Shown piece after piece: positions 17,827 through 29,735 of a stretch of 64,000 nt of DNA. A program made the translations under genes and the position numbers. Numbering within the stretch: position 1 is the first letter of the stretch; every line of letters starts with the position of its first letter. The stretch is from contig CALFMP010000010.1 in the NCBI GenBank assembly GCA_937879965.1, positions 310,001-374,000 on the forward strand, given 5' to 3'. The notes beneath the pieces are model-generated. The model was not told the DNA's origin and did no database searches. It worked only from the letters and a program-made list of their open reading frames with translations. The stretch is from QKMZ01 sp012965515 (GTDB lineage Bacteria > Cyanobacteriota > Vampirovibrionia > Obscuribacterales > Obscuribacteraceae).

Positions 17827-19206
17827 ATGGGTTCCGGCAACAAGCTATTCGGTGCATACGACATACGCGGTACTTACGGTCAAGCACTCAACGAAGATTT
17901 CGCCTTCAAGCTCGGACGAGCATTTGGACGTTTTCTCTCTCCTAGCGAGCGTTTGCGGGTTTTGGTCGGGCATGACAGCCGTACTCATTCACCGAAGCTG
18001 GCGGAAGCTCTCACTGCCGGTTTGACCACAGCCGGTCACGACGTCGTCAACCTGTCTGTTGCTTCTACGCCCATGATTGCCTGGTTTGGCGCGACGAATG
18101 GTTTTGACGCCACGATTTCCGTAACCGCCAGCCATCTGGGCAAAGAGCACAACGGATTCAAGCTATACACAGGTAAGGCGAATCCGATTGGCGCCGGCAA
18201 CGGACTCAAAGAAATCGAGCAAATCTTGAACAGTTTGGAACCGGTCAACGGCAAAAAGCCGGGTTCCGTATCCCAAGTTAACGGTGTGCAGCAATACATC
18301 GAGTTTTTGACTTCGCTGCTGGCGCCTCAGCGCCGCTTGAAAGTGGCGATTGACGTCGGGCACGGCGCCGCTGCCCCGGAGGTCACTGAACTGCTCAGAA
18401 CATGCACTAGCGTCGATTTTATAGCGCTTGCTTGCACGGCAGACGGCGAGTTTCCCACCCGCTCTCCCAACCCGCTCGATGAAGGTGCGTTGGCCGCGTT
18501 GTCGAATACGGTCATCGAGCAAAAGTGCGATTTTGGTGTGGCATTTGACGGCGATGCCGACAGAGCAATTTTTGTCGACGAGAAAGGCGTCATGATCGGC
18601 ACCGACTTGATGATCGGTTTGGTCGGCGCGCACTTGATAGAGAACAAGGGCAAGGGCACAGTCGTATTCGATTTGCGTGCCAGCCGCTCTGTCGGTGAGC
18701 ATATTGAAAGTCTTGGCGGCAAGGCTGTGCGCACCGGCGTCGGTACCATGTTCATCAAGAACAACATGCAAGAGCACAAGGCACTTTTTGCCGGTGAGCT
18801 CTCCGGTCACTACTATTATGGCGACATGTACGACAGTGACAATGCTATGCGTACATTGATTGAAGTCATCAATCTGGTTTCGCGCAAAGGGCACCCCCTT
18901 TCTGCGCATATCGAGCCACTCTCCCGCTATTCATCTAGTGGTGAAATCAACTTGCGTGTAGCCGGCATCGAACAGGTTTTGCGTCATCTGGACGAAGCCA
19001 TCACCGGTGGTGCCAAGGAGCATATCGACGGTTTGTCGGTAAACTTCCCACAATGGTGGTTTGCAGCCAGAGGTTCACAAACGGAGCCTGTGCTTCGCTT
19101 GACGGTTGGTGCTGTGAATCGCGAAATTTTGGAAGAGCAAACCAAACATTTGATTGGCGTTATCAATCAAGTAAAAGTGCCTGCTGTTACTTCCGACTGC
19201 AATTAG
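17827..19206 (+). CDS. manB: Phosphomannomutase / phosphoglucomutase
   Basis: This 459-residue enzyme of the alpha-D-phosphohexomutase family interconverts mannose-6-P and mannose-1-P and/or the glucose equivalents, supplying GDP-mannose or UDP/CDP-glucose synthesis. Domain 1 starts LFGAYDIRGTYG. The phosphoserine loop reads TASHLGKEHNGFK with Ser at about 102. The usual Asn-Pro after TASH is replaced by Leu-Gly, which is unusual. The metal loop FDGDADRAIF is near 240-249. The sugar-specificity loop contains GELSGHYYY (about 322). The C-terminal phosphate-binding domain is present. A shared leader motif lies 90 bases upstream. Which hexose it prefers is uncertain, although GELSGH with Tyr following fits the PMM/PGM class. 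Confidence 0.9.
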   Translation: MGSGNKLFGAYDIRGTYGQALNEDFAFKLGRAFGRFLSPSERLRVLVGHDSRTHSPKLAEALTAGLTTAGHDVVNLSVASTPMIAWFGATNGFDATISVTASHLGKEHNGFKLYTGKANPIGAGNGLKEIEQILNSLEPVNGKKPGSVSQVNGVQQYIEFLTSLLAPQRRLKVAIDVGHGAAAPEVTELLRTCTSVDFIALACTADGEFPTRSPNPLDEGALAALSNTVIEQKCDFGVAFDGDADRAIFVDEKGVMIGTDLMIGLVGAHLIENKGKGTVVFDLRASRSVGEHIESLGGKAVRTGVGTMFIKNNMQEHKALFAGELSGHYYYGDMYDSDNAMRTLIEVINLVSRKGHPLSAHIEPLSRYSSSGEINLRVAGIEQVLRHLDEAITGGAKEHIDGLSVNFPQWWFAARGSQTEPVLRLTVGAVNREILEEQTKHLIGVINQVKVPAVTSDCN

Positions 19207-19430
19207 TCAGCGCAAAATTACGCTCTTCTAAAACATTTGCTCGGCTTCATTTGAAGCTTGGTAGCTGATTCACTTTGAAATTATTTTAAGGCGTTGTGGG
19301 GCCCAGCCTGTCGGCTTCTTGAATCCAGCGCATAAGGTTCCTAAGTGCCTCTAACTAAACTTGCCAACAAGTACTTTAGAATCCTCATTGATCAATGATT
19401 CGACCAATTAAAGGCAACCTTAAGGCAGAT

Positions 19431-22757
<3,327 letters not shown>

Positions 22758-22771
22758 AAAGTTTAACCGCC

Positions 22772-22846
22772 TTTCAACCTGATATTTCAGTCAGGACTAG
22801 ACGTCAGCGTACGGACTATCATTGTGCCGACGGCATCCTGGCCGTC
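22772..22846 (+). promoter_or_regulatory. Duplicated leader with -10-like box and 5' hairpin, copy A
   Basis: This stretch is repeated at 44910-44983. The first 30 bases match at 27 positions. A block GACTATCATTGTGC then GACGGC matches at 20 of 21. A -10-like TATCAT lies at 22817-22822. No good -35 is seen 16-18 bases upstream. A perfect stem GACGGC / GCCGTC (22829-22834 with 22841-22846, loop of six) sits where transcription would begin, followed by TTTC. In the other copy the loop has changed and the stem is kept by a G-U pair. This suggests a 5'-terminal RNA hairpin stabilising or regulating the carbamoyltransferase transcript. Confidence 0.6.
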
Positions 22847-22872
22847 TTTCAATTTCCATGGAAGGCTATAAG

Positions 22873-24711
22873 GTGAGCGAAAAAGTACGCATACTGGGAA
22901 TCTCAGCCTATTACCACGACTCGGCTGCCTGCCTTGTGGAAGACGGCGTAATCGTCGCTGCTGCGCAAGAAGAGCGTTTCACGCGTATCAAGGGCGATTC
23001 TAGTTTTCCTCACAATGCGGTGGGCTTCTGTCTTGAAGCCGGCGGCATTACCGAGAAGGACATCGATTATGTGGTTTTCTACGAAAACCCATACGCCAAG
23101 TTCGATCGCCTTCTGACCACGTATCACGCCACGGTTCCTGCAAGCTTGCCGTCATACCTGCGCAGTTTGCCAGTATGGCTGACGCAAAAGCTGTGGATGC
23201 GCAAGCAGATTTCTGAAGAGCTGGGCGTAAAGAAGCACGTTTATTTTTGCGACCACCACCTCTCTCACGCGGCCAGCGCATTTTTCCCGTCGCCGTTTGA
23301 AGAAGCCGCTGTGCTGACAATCGACGGCGTTGGTGAATGGTCGACAACGACATATGGTGTGGGCAAAGGGAACGACCTGAAACTGCTCAAGCATATTCGC
23401 TTTCCCAACTCACTTGGTTTGTTGTATTCGGCTTTCACGTATTACACCGGTTTCAAAATCAATAGCGGTGAGTACAAGCTGATGGGCCTGGCGCCTTATG
23501 GCAAGCCGGTCTATGCGCAAATGATTATGGAGAAACTGATCACTGTTGATGAACAGGGAGCAGTGGCTCTCAACCAGCATTATTTCGATTATGTCGGCGG
23601 CTTGACGATGACGAATAGCCGATTTGATGAGCTTTTCGGCGGACCACCGCGCGAACCGGAGTCTCTCATTCGCCAGAAAGAGATGGACATCGCCGCCAGT
23701 ATCCAGAAAGTATTGAACGACATTCTCATCATCATGGCGCGCCATGTGAAAGAAGCGACCGGAATGAAGAATCTCGTTCTCGCCGGTGGGGTGGCACTGA
23801 ATGTGGTGTCAACCGGTATCCTTTCGCGCGAAGGTATTTTTGACGAGATTTGGATTCAGCCTGCAGCCGGAGACGCCGGTGGAGCGCTGGGCGCCTGCAT
23901 GTGGATGTGGCACCAAGTACTTGGAAAAGGCAGAACAGTTCAGAAGCCCGATTCGATGGCCGGCGCTTTCCTCGGTTTGGAAATACCTTTGTATTCTGAT
24001 GAGGATGATGCGGTTCTCCGTCGCATGGGGGCCGTCTGGGAAGAACTCGATGACGACGAGCTGGAAGATGCAGTTGCCGAATCCATCGACAATGGCGAGA
24101 TTGTTGCAGTTGCCCGAGGCAGAGCTGAATTCGGCCCCCGTGCCTTAGGCAGCCGTTCGATTCTGGCTGACGCTCGCAGCCAGAAGATGCAAAGTCACTT
24201 GAACCTGCAAGTGAAATTCCGCGAGAGTTTCCGTCCGTTTGCACCGATGGTTCTTGCCGAGGACGCGGAGGAATATTTCGACATCCGCCAGGAAAGCCCG
24301 TACATGCTGCTCTGCTACCCCGTTTTGGAAAAGCAGAGAATTCCTGTACAGGACAAAGGTCTCTTCGGAATTGATCTGCTCAAACAACCGCGTTCCAAGT
24401 TGCCGGCAGTCACACACGTCGACTACTCCGCGCGCGTGCAGACCATCGACCGCACTCGAAACCCGTTTATTCATTCTGTTATTAGCAAATTTAAGAGTCG
24501 CTCCGGCTGCTCCGTAATCGTCAACACCTCATTCAATGTGCGTGGAGAACCGATTGTGAACACCGCAGAAGATGCCTACCGCTGTTTCATGGCGACCGAA
24601 ATGGATTGCCTGGTCATCGGTAATAGATTCTTCAGAAGAAATGACCAACAGCAAAAGCCGCTCAGCGAAGAAGAAAGATCCGCCTGGTTGAGGAGGTTCG
24701 ACCTTGACTAA
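22873..24711 (+). CDS. Carbamoyltransferase, NodU/CmcH family
   Basis: This enzyme transfers the carbamoyl group from carbamoyl phosphate, via carbamoyl-adenylate, to a hydroxyl, usually of a sugar (NodU) or antibiotic (CmcH). The GTG at 22873 has GGAAGG seven bases upstream and gives 612 residues. The ATG at 22858 and a TTG at 22822 are alternatives. The N-terminal Kae1-like domain opens ILGISAYYHDSAACLVEDG and contains the metal-site His pair in DHHLSHAAS (about 127-135). The C-terminal YrdC-like domain has GRAEFGPRALGSRSILAD and FRESFRPFAP. It shares an operon with the SxtJ-SxtK fusion gene, which overlaps its last eight bases. carB just upstream could supply its substrate. The acceptor is probably a glycan, by context only. 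Confidence 0.93.
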   Translation: MSEKVRILGISAYYHDSAACLVEDGVIVAAAQEERFTRIKGDSSFPHNAVGFCLEAGGITEKDIDYVVFYENPYAKFDRLLTTYHATVPASLPSYLRSLPVWLTQKLWMRKQISEELGVKKHVYFCDHHLSHAASAFFPSPFEEAAVLTIDGVGEWSTTTYGVGKGNDLKLLKHIRFPNSLGLLYSAFTYYTGFKINSGEYKLMGLAPYGKPVYAQMIMEKLITVDEQGAVALNQHYFDYVGGLTMTNSRFDELFGGPPREPESLIRQKEMDIAASIQKVLNDILIIMARHVKEATGMKNLVLAGGVALNVVSTGILSREGIFDEIWIQPAAGDAGGALGACMWMWHQVLGKGRTVQKPDSMAGAFLGLEIPLYSDEDDAVLRRMGAVWEELDDDELEDAVAESIDNGEIVAVARGRAEFGPRALGSRSILADARSQKMQSHLNLQVKFRESFRPFAPMVLAEDAEEYFDIRQESPYMLLCYPVLEKQRIPVQDKGLFGIDLLKQPRSKLPAVTHVDYSARVQTIDRTRNPFIHSVISKFKSRSGCSVIVNTSFNVRGEPIVNTAEDAYRCFMATEMDCLVIGNRFFRRNDQQQKPLSEEERSAWLRRFDLD

Positions 24712-25375
24712 GACTGCAGTAATCGAAAAGGCGCAAGTCGCTTTCAAGCCTGATCGCCAGGCTCGTGGCTCCGCGCACATGAGCTCGTACATGAAGCGCC
24801 TGCATCTTCGCAGAGAGCGCGAGGCTCTGAAAAACAACATCATCTTCGGCCTGACGTTCGGCTGGGTTCTCACCTTGATGGGAGCGTTCAAAACCTTCAT
24901 CCTGCTCGAGGGCGGCGTCTCTCAGCTCTTGCTGGTAGCAGGATTGGCTTTCCTGGCGACGACACTGGTTGCGCCAGGATTGATGATTTATCCGCACCGA
25001 GTGATGAAGGGGATTGCCACTTTCGTCGGTACGAATTTGTTCAAAGCAATTCTCACCGTTGTTTATTTCCTCACCATCCTCCCGGCCGGACTTGTTTATC
25101 AAAAGAAGAACAATCACGAGCCGTTCTACTCCTGGTCGCTCGGCAAGCCGGCGCGCATTGAAGGATGGACGGACAAAGTGGCATCGGATGAGAACGGTAA
25201 GGCAACGGAATACAGCCTGCCTGGCTGGTTGCAGCCCCTTTCAGTGGTGATTTACTTCGCTCGCAACAGCCAACTTCTCTTCCTTCCTTGCTTAGTTGTG
25301 CTGCTGATGCTTGGCTTGATTGGCGTTTTTGTTCAAAGTAGCGCGCTTGCCCCATTCATCTATACGCTGTTCTAA
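24704..25375 (+). CDS. SxtJ-SxtK (DUF5989) fusion membrane protein, copy 1
   Basis: This 223-residue membrane protein starts at TTG 24704, with GAGGAGG seven bases upstream. After a basic N-terminus (MKRLHLRREREALKNN) come hydrophobic segments at about 43-65, 72-95 and 108-128. These match the SxtJ-type protein found beside carbamoyltransferases, as in saxitoxin clusters. The last 45 residues (VVIYFARNSQLL then a long hydrophobic run ending SSALAPFIYTLF) match the small separate SxtK/DUF5989 protein. The two are therefore fused here. Their function is unknown. Constant linkage to carbamoyltransferases suggests a membrane partner of the carbamoylation step. A close paralog, about three quarters identical by eye, is at 45041-45718. 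Confidence 0.78.
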   Translation: MTKTAVIEKAQVAFKPDRQARGSAHMSSYMKRLHLRREREALKNNIIFGLTFGWVLTLMGAFKTFILLEGGVSQLLLVAGLAFLATTLVAPGLMIYPHRVMKGIATFVGTNLFKAILTVVYFLTILPAGLVYQKKNNHEPFYSWSLGKPARIEGWTDKVASDENGKATEYSLPGWLQPLSVVIYFARNSQLLFLPCLVVLLMLGLIGVFVQSSALAPFIYTLF

Positions 25376-25385
25376 GGGGAAGGAA

Positions 25386-26960
25386 TTGCTGGAATTAGCT
25401 AAAAAGCCGAAATCAAGGAATTCGACCCCTCGCCACTTGTCACTAAGGACGGTGGCGCTGACGTCCTTTTGCTATTTTGCCGCATCACTCGCAATCATCG
25501 GCGCAGCCGCATTTGCGCTGGATCGATGGGTAATTCCTGAGCTGGAAAATCGTGGTTATCTGGAATCTCATTTGTGGTCAAATGAGAATCATCGACTCAA
25601 TCACTTTACCTATTTGAAGAATGACGCGCGCAAAGAAGATCCAGTCTGGCGCTCGCAGTATATCCCTGTTTCAGCCGCGCATCCGGGCAAGAACGCGAAG
25701 AGAATTCTCGTAATCGGGGACTCATTTGTTTGGGGCGATGGTTCCAATAACGTCAACACACTCTGGTGGCGTCAGTTGGACCTGGAATTGAAACGTCGTG
25801 GTTACGGTAATGTTGAGGTTATTGCCGCTGGTTTGAACGGCGCCAGCACACACGATCAACTGAATTGGCTGAGTACCATTCTGCCCAAGTACAGTCCCGA
25901 TCTCGTTATTTTCGGCTGTGTGACAAACGATCCAGACGAGAAAGATAACAACGGCAAGCCATACCACAAGCTGATGCCTAAAGAGTTGCCGGCAGAGAAG
26001 AAGGCGGATTCGAAGTTAAGTCGCTTGCTGCCGAATTTAGCCGGGCAGTTGGATCAGATCAATAAACTGTCACGCCAGGCGCATTTGAGCCAGAAGTCGA
26101 CGGCGTTGGAATACGCCGACTGGGAACTTGCTCTTTTGAAAGGTCCGAATTTCCAAGCGTATAAGAAGACCGTATCTACAGTTTCTGAGACATTGAAAGC
26201 CGCTGGTGTTCCCGCTTTCGTAATATCTTTGCCGGCGGGCTTCCAAAACAAGACGAAAGAGAACACCGCTAGCGGGCAAAATTATTTCGAGAGTGTAAGG
26301 TCATACAATGCGGAGCGCTTTTCCGCACTGGCACCCGTATTTAAATCATCGGGTTTACTGTTCGTCGATACAACTGAAAGCTTTGCCAAGGCAGCTGCTG
26401 CAGATCCTTTGTTGAAAGCGAGCGGCTCATCATTGCGCCTCGGAATCAATCCGGGCAATGGGCATCCAGGACCGTTCTCAACGCACTTTTATGCAGTTAC
26501 GGCTGCTGATACCATCGAACGCAATTTCCCCACTCTCTTGAGCAAATCAGACACTTCTGCCGAGGCATCTGATGTAGCAATTAACGATTGCATGCCGCCG
26601 ACCATGAACGTTCGTGCTGATGAGAAAACCGCCGGCGCTTTCGAATTCACATACCCGCCGGATGTTGCCGACCATACTTTGTTCATGCCCCTACGTCGTC
26701 GGCATGCGCAGTTGTCACTGAAAACGCCAGCCAGGGTAGGAAAGATTGAAATCAGTGGAGACAACCTCGCCGCAGCTCAGATTTATCCGAGTTTCTACAA
26801 TGAAAAGCTTGGCTACGCGCCTGACGAGTTTGCTTCTCTGCCTTTGAAGAAAGGCAACAAGCTGACATGGGAGTTGGGCGATAAAAAGCTGAATGCCCTG
26901 AAATTGCGAGCCAGCTTCACTGGAAGCAATCAGGTATTGAAGATTCGCTTTTCGAAATAG
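25386..26960 (+). CDS. SGNH/GDSL-type hydrolase, membrane-anchored, copy 1
   Basis: The frame has no ATG near the neighbour's stop. A TTG at 25386 with AAGGGG upstream gives 524 residues and avoids overlap with SxtJ-SxtK. A TTG at 25320 is the alternative. A cytoplasmic tail of about 20 residues precedes one transmembrane helix near 22-45, so the rest should be extracytoplasmic. The catalytic block I ILVIGDSFVWGDG has Ser at about 113. GHPGPFSTHFY near 360-366 supplies the block V His. The family removes or transfers acyl groups on sugars (compare AlgJ/AlgX/PatB). A C-terminal beta-rich domain of about 120 residues begins at NDCMPPT and is shared with the paralog at 37313-38866. It is the last gene of the carbamoylation operon. 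Confidence 0.82.
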   Translation: MLELAKKPKSRNSTPRHLSLRTVALTSFCYFAASLAIIGAAAFALDRWVIPELENRGYLESHLWSNENHRLNHFTYLKNDARKEDPVWRSQYIPVSAAHPGKNAKRILVIGDSFVWGDGSNNVNTLWWRQLDLELKRRGYGNVEVIAAGLNGASTHDQLNWLSTILPKYSPDLVIFGCVTNDPDEKDNNGKPYHKLMPKELPAEKKADSKLSRLLPNLAGQLDQINKLSRQAHLSQKSTALEYADWELALLKGPNFQAYKKTVSTVSETLKAAGVPAFVISLPAGFQNKTKENTASGQNYFESVRSYNAERFSALAPVFKSSGLLFVDTTESFAKAAAADPLLKASGSSLRLGINPGNGHPGPFSTHFYAVTAADTIERNFPTLLSKSDTSAEASDVAINDCMPPTMNVRADEKTAGAFEFTYPPDVADHTLFMPLRRRHAQLSLKTPARVGKIEISGDNLAAAQIYPSFYNEKLGYAPDEFASLPLKKGNKLTWELGDKKLNALKLRASFTGSNQVLKIRFSK

Positions 26961-27007
26961 TTATCCAATCGTTTGCGGTACGCCGTCTCAACCTGCAGAG
27001 ACTGAGT

Positions 27008-28507
27008 TTACTGTTGCAGCAGACGTGCTTGCGGTAAGTCGTTCGGGATTTCCAGGTTCAACACATCATTCAGTTGCAACATGGAGAATTCCATAGTTTG
27101 CGATGACTGCAAGAGTGTGCGTGCCAGGTCGCGAGTTTGCACTCTCAACTCAGGCACTGCGACTGTCTCACCGCGCAGTCCCATAGTAGATGTGCCGAGC
27201 GTGAATAGAACCTTGCTTGGTTTTTGATTGGCGTCCAGTACTGCACCATCTGTGCGGACGCTGATGCCCAGACCTGAAGGATGAGGGTGAACAAGTTCTC
27301 TGGTGAGCAAGGATTGCGCCAGGGTAGATTTAGACCGGCGGAAATCCGGCGAAAATCCCGAGCAGTTGACCATACGCTTAACCTTCAATTGTTGCGGCTG
27401 ACCGCCCCCACGCGGCATGATTGTGGCTATCAGTGCTTCTGAGGTTTCATTGACGCTGTAGAGTCGCCCGGCTAGTACTTTGAGTTTGCCTGACTGTGTG
27501 AGTTTTTCGATTTCATCACCAATTTCAGGCGCCATACGGTGGCGGTGTATGTCCCAATAGGTGCGAATATGTCTCAGGAAACGCTTCTTTTGTTTGTCGC
27601 TGAGAGATGCCCAAAGCGCTTGAGAGTGGGGTCTCAGAGAGTCAATGACTTGCCGCCAATCGCTCACTTCCATTTTTACAGTGGAAGCGTTGTCGAATAG
27701 ATGTTCGAAAGAACCGCTTCTGATGGACTCCTTCACTGCTTTGAAAAGTGGAATGAGATCGCCGTACAGCTCTTGGTTCAATTCAGTCTGAGCAAAAGCC
27801 GGAACAGAAGTCCTCGAGTGGGCACGTGGTAAAAGTCCATGCCGGGAAACTGCGTAGAGCGTGCCATTGAAGCCACTGTGGACCAATTCAAGCACTTTGT
27901 CGACCATTGTTAATCCAGTACCGATCAAAAGCAAGTCACCATCAATGGTGTCGGATTCGCCAATGTTCCATCTCCAGGGATTGTTGATGTAGCGCTCTGA
28001 ATTTGCGATGCCTTGAGAGATTCCGCTGGGTGCCGAAGGGCTGAAATTGCCGGTGGCGATGACGACTTTGTCAGCGACAACCACATCGCCGCTTGCTAAT
28101 TTCAGAACTGCTTTTGTCTCGTCCTGGATCATTTTTACCGAGAGGACTTCGTCTTCGCAGCGCTCAAAGGTGACCAGAGAAGGAAGTTGGTTTATTGCTG
28201 ATTGCAGGATGTTCTGAATGTACTCGCCGTATAGAGAGCGGGGTACAAAGGCTGTTTCGCTCAATTTTGGTAATTTTGTTCGGGCCCACTTCAAAAAGTG
28301 CAGTGGTTCGTCCGGAAACGCGCTCATACGACCTGCCGGAACGTTTAGCAAGTGTCCCGGAAACTGGGTGGAATAGGCGACGCCTTTTCCGGTTTGTTCT
28401 TCCGCTTCGATCAGAACGATTTTGATCGGTGAACTCGCTTGCTGGATAAGGTTTACGGCAGTGAGAGTGCCGGTAAAGCCACCACCAATAATTGCTACTG
28501 TTATCAT
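27008..28507 (-). CDS. FAD/NAD(P)-binding oxidoreductase-like protein
   Basis: This 499-residue cytoplasmic protein has an N-terminal dinucleotide-binding fold (VAIIGGGFTGTLTAVNL, residues 4-20). The following LIEAEEQTGKGVAYSTQFPGHLLNVPAGRM stretch is typical of the COG4529 / NAD_binding_9 group. A second dinucleotide site reads LLLIGTGLTMVDKVLEL near 193-209, and VVIATGNFSPS lies near 147. Substrates for this family are unknown; some members are linked to secondary metabolism. It is the last gene of a minus-strand run behind a GT2 gene 32 bases upstream, and it meets the convergent SGNH gene end 47 bases away. Its role in glycan synthesis, if any, is unclear. Confidence 0.8.
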   Translation of the reverse strand: MITVAIIGGGFTGTLTAVNLIQQASSPIKIVLIEAEEQTGKGVAYSTQFPGHLLNVPAGRMSAFPDEPLHFLKWARTKLPKLSETAFVPRSLYGEYIQNILQSAINQLPSLVTFERCEDEVLSVKMIQDETKAVLKLASGDVVVADKVVIATGNFSPSAPSGISQGIANSERYINNPWRWNIGESDTIDGDLLLIGTGLTMVDKVLELVHSGFNGTLYAVSRHGLLPRAHSRTSVPAFAQTELNQELYGDLIPLFKAVKESIRSGSFEHLFDNASTVKMEVSDWRQVIDSLRPHSQALWASLSDKQKKRFLRHIRTYWDIHRHRMAPEIGDEIEKLTQSGKLKVLAGRLYSVNETSEALIATIMPRGGGQPQQLKVKRMVNCSGFSPDFRRSKSTLAQSLLTRELVHPHPSGLGISVRTDGAVLDANQKPSKVLFTLGTSTMGLRGETVAVPELRVQTRDLARTLLQSSQTMEFSMLQLNDVLNLEIPNDLPQARLLQQ

Positions 28508-28539
28508 GCTAAAAACCTTGAAACGAAGCAGTCGATTAA

Positions 28540-29574
28540 CTAGCGGCTCGATGAAGCAGCGCTCAGTGCTTCTGCCAGTGCATCTTCCTTAGCTAGTTTG
28601 CTCTCTCTGTTTTCCGCGAAACCTGCGGTGGCTATATTGCCTTCAAATCCCTTGCCGAGCTTTTCTTGAATGAGATAGGTTGGGCGTCCGCGCAGCTCTT
28701 CCAGTGCGGTGGAAAGGTAAATAGCGACAAGCCCTGTGGAGAGGACTTGAACACCGGACAAGATCAACAAGCCGGCCATGACAAAGACGAATGGCTGTAT
28801 AGCCGGTGCTACAGCAAAAGCGACTGCCAGGGTGAGCAAACCGAGAGCACCAAGAATGCCACCAGCTACCGGTATCAAAAACAGCGGCGCGACGCTGAAT
28901 GCGAGGATGCCGTCAAATGCCAGGCGCAGTAATCTTCTGATCGTGTAAGTGCTCTCGCCTATCTCTCTGGCGCCACGGTCAACCGCAATACCGACTTGCT
29001 TGAAGCCGAGCCACGGTACGAGCCCGCGCAGGAAGCGTTTCTTTTCGGGCAAACGGCGAAGAGCATCGACGACTTTTCTGTCGATGAGACGGAAATCTCC
29101 TGTGTCACGTGGAATCTCAACTGCGGAAACAGAAGAAAGGACACGGTAATAGAGGAATGCGAAGAGACGCTTCGGCACGCTGTCTTTGCGAGTCGAGCGA
29201 GTGGCGTATATAACGTCATAGCCGCGGCGCCAAAGTTCCATCATTTGAGGAATCAGCTCAGGCGGATCTTGCAAATCGGAGTCGATATTCACGACCGCCT
29301 TGCCGTCAGAATGATCCATGCCGGCTGTAATTGCAGCTTGCTGTCCGAAGTTGCGCGAAAGATTGATCAGTTTTACATAGGGAAACTCAACGGCAATTTC
29401 TCTAAGCGCGCGCGTGGTACGGTCGCCTGAGCCGTCATTAACGAAGACGACTTCGTATTTGATAGAGACTACAAGCAGTACTTCTTCCAGCCGCTGGAGC
29501 AGCCGGATGAGATTGCGCGGGTCTTCGTTGTAAACAGCGACTACTACGGATAGATCAGGTGTTGCCACTAGCAT
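28540..29574 (-). CDS. GT2 polyprenyl-phosphate glycosyltransferase (DPM1/GtrB type), second copy
   Basis: This 344-residue protein has a GT-A domain with VVAVYNEDPRNL, FVNDGSGDRTTRAL, LINLSRNFGQQAAITAGMDH and the metal motif DSDLQDPPEL near residue 98. Two transmembrane helices lie at about 235-258 and 268-292, and a charged, alanine-rich tail of some 40 residues follows. It should load a sugar from a nucleotide donor onto a polyprenyl phosphate at the inner membrane. The same build is seen in the gene at 16697-17632, but this one is closer to the classic GtrB/ArnC pattern. It is preceded by a 161-base gap that may hold its own promoter (minus-strand TTGTTG, 17 bases, TATACA). Confidence 0.88.
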   Translation of the reverse strand: MLVATPDLSVVVAVYNEDPRNLIRLLQRLEEVLLVVSIKYEVVFVNDGSGDRTTRALREIAVEFPYVKLINLSRNFGQQAAITAGMDHSDGKAVVNIDSDLQDPPELIPQMMELWRRGYDVIYATRSTRKDSVPKRLFAFLYYRVLSSVSAVEIPRDTGDFRLIDRKVVDALRRLPEKKRFLRGLVPWLGFKQVGIAVDRGAREIGESTYTIRRLLRLAFDGILAFSVAPLFLIPVAGGILGALGLLTLAVAFAVAPAIQPFVFVMAGLLILSGVQVLSTGLVAIYLSTALEELRGRPTYLIQEKLGKGFEGNIATAGFAENRESKLAKEDALAEALSAASSSR

Positions 29575-29735
29575 GTTTCCGGAACTGTAAAACTGCGAGA
29601 AAGTATAAATGTATACCTGTACGAAATACTCTCAACAACTGACGAATTGTCGTACAAATTCAAGGCTGAGGTCAACTTGTCAGCTTCTAATGTCAAGAAT
29701 TCCGCGAGCTTGTAAAGGCGGCGCCTGTCATGTTG

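Noticed and set aside
18163..18909. Minus-strand open frame inside manB
   Set aside because: It covers the conserved metal and sugar-binding loops of the phosphohexomutase on the other strand and has no recognisable domain.
19244..19257. Inverted repeat GCTTCA / TGAAGC after manB as a terminator
   Set aside because: The two-base loop is too tight and no T-tract follows.
22829..22846. Leader hairpin as an intrinsic terminator of carB
   Set aside because: Only TTTC follows the stem, and the element recurs ahead of a gene not preceded by carB, so it belongs to the downstream genes.
26985..27002. Possible bidirectional terminator between the SGNH and FAD genes (GTCTC / GAGAC)
   Set aside because: The stem has only five pairs, the loop is eight bases and no T-tract follows, so it does not stand out from chance.
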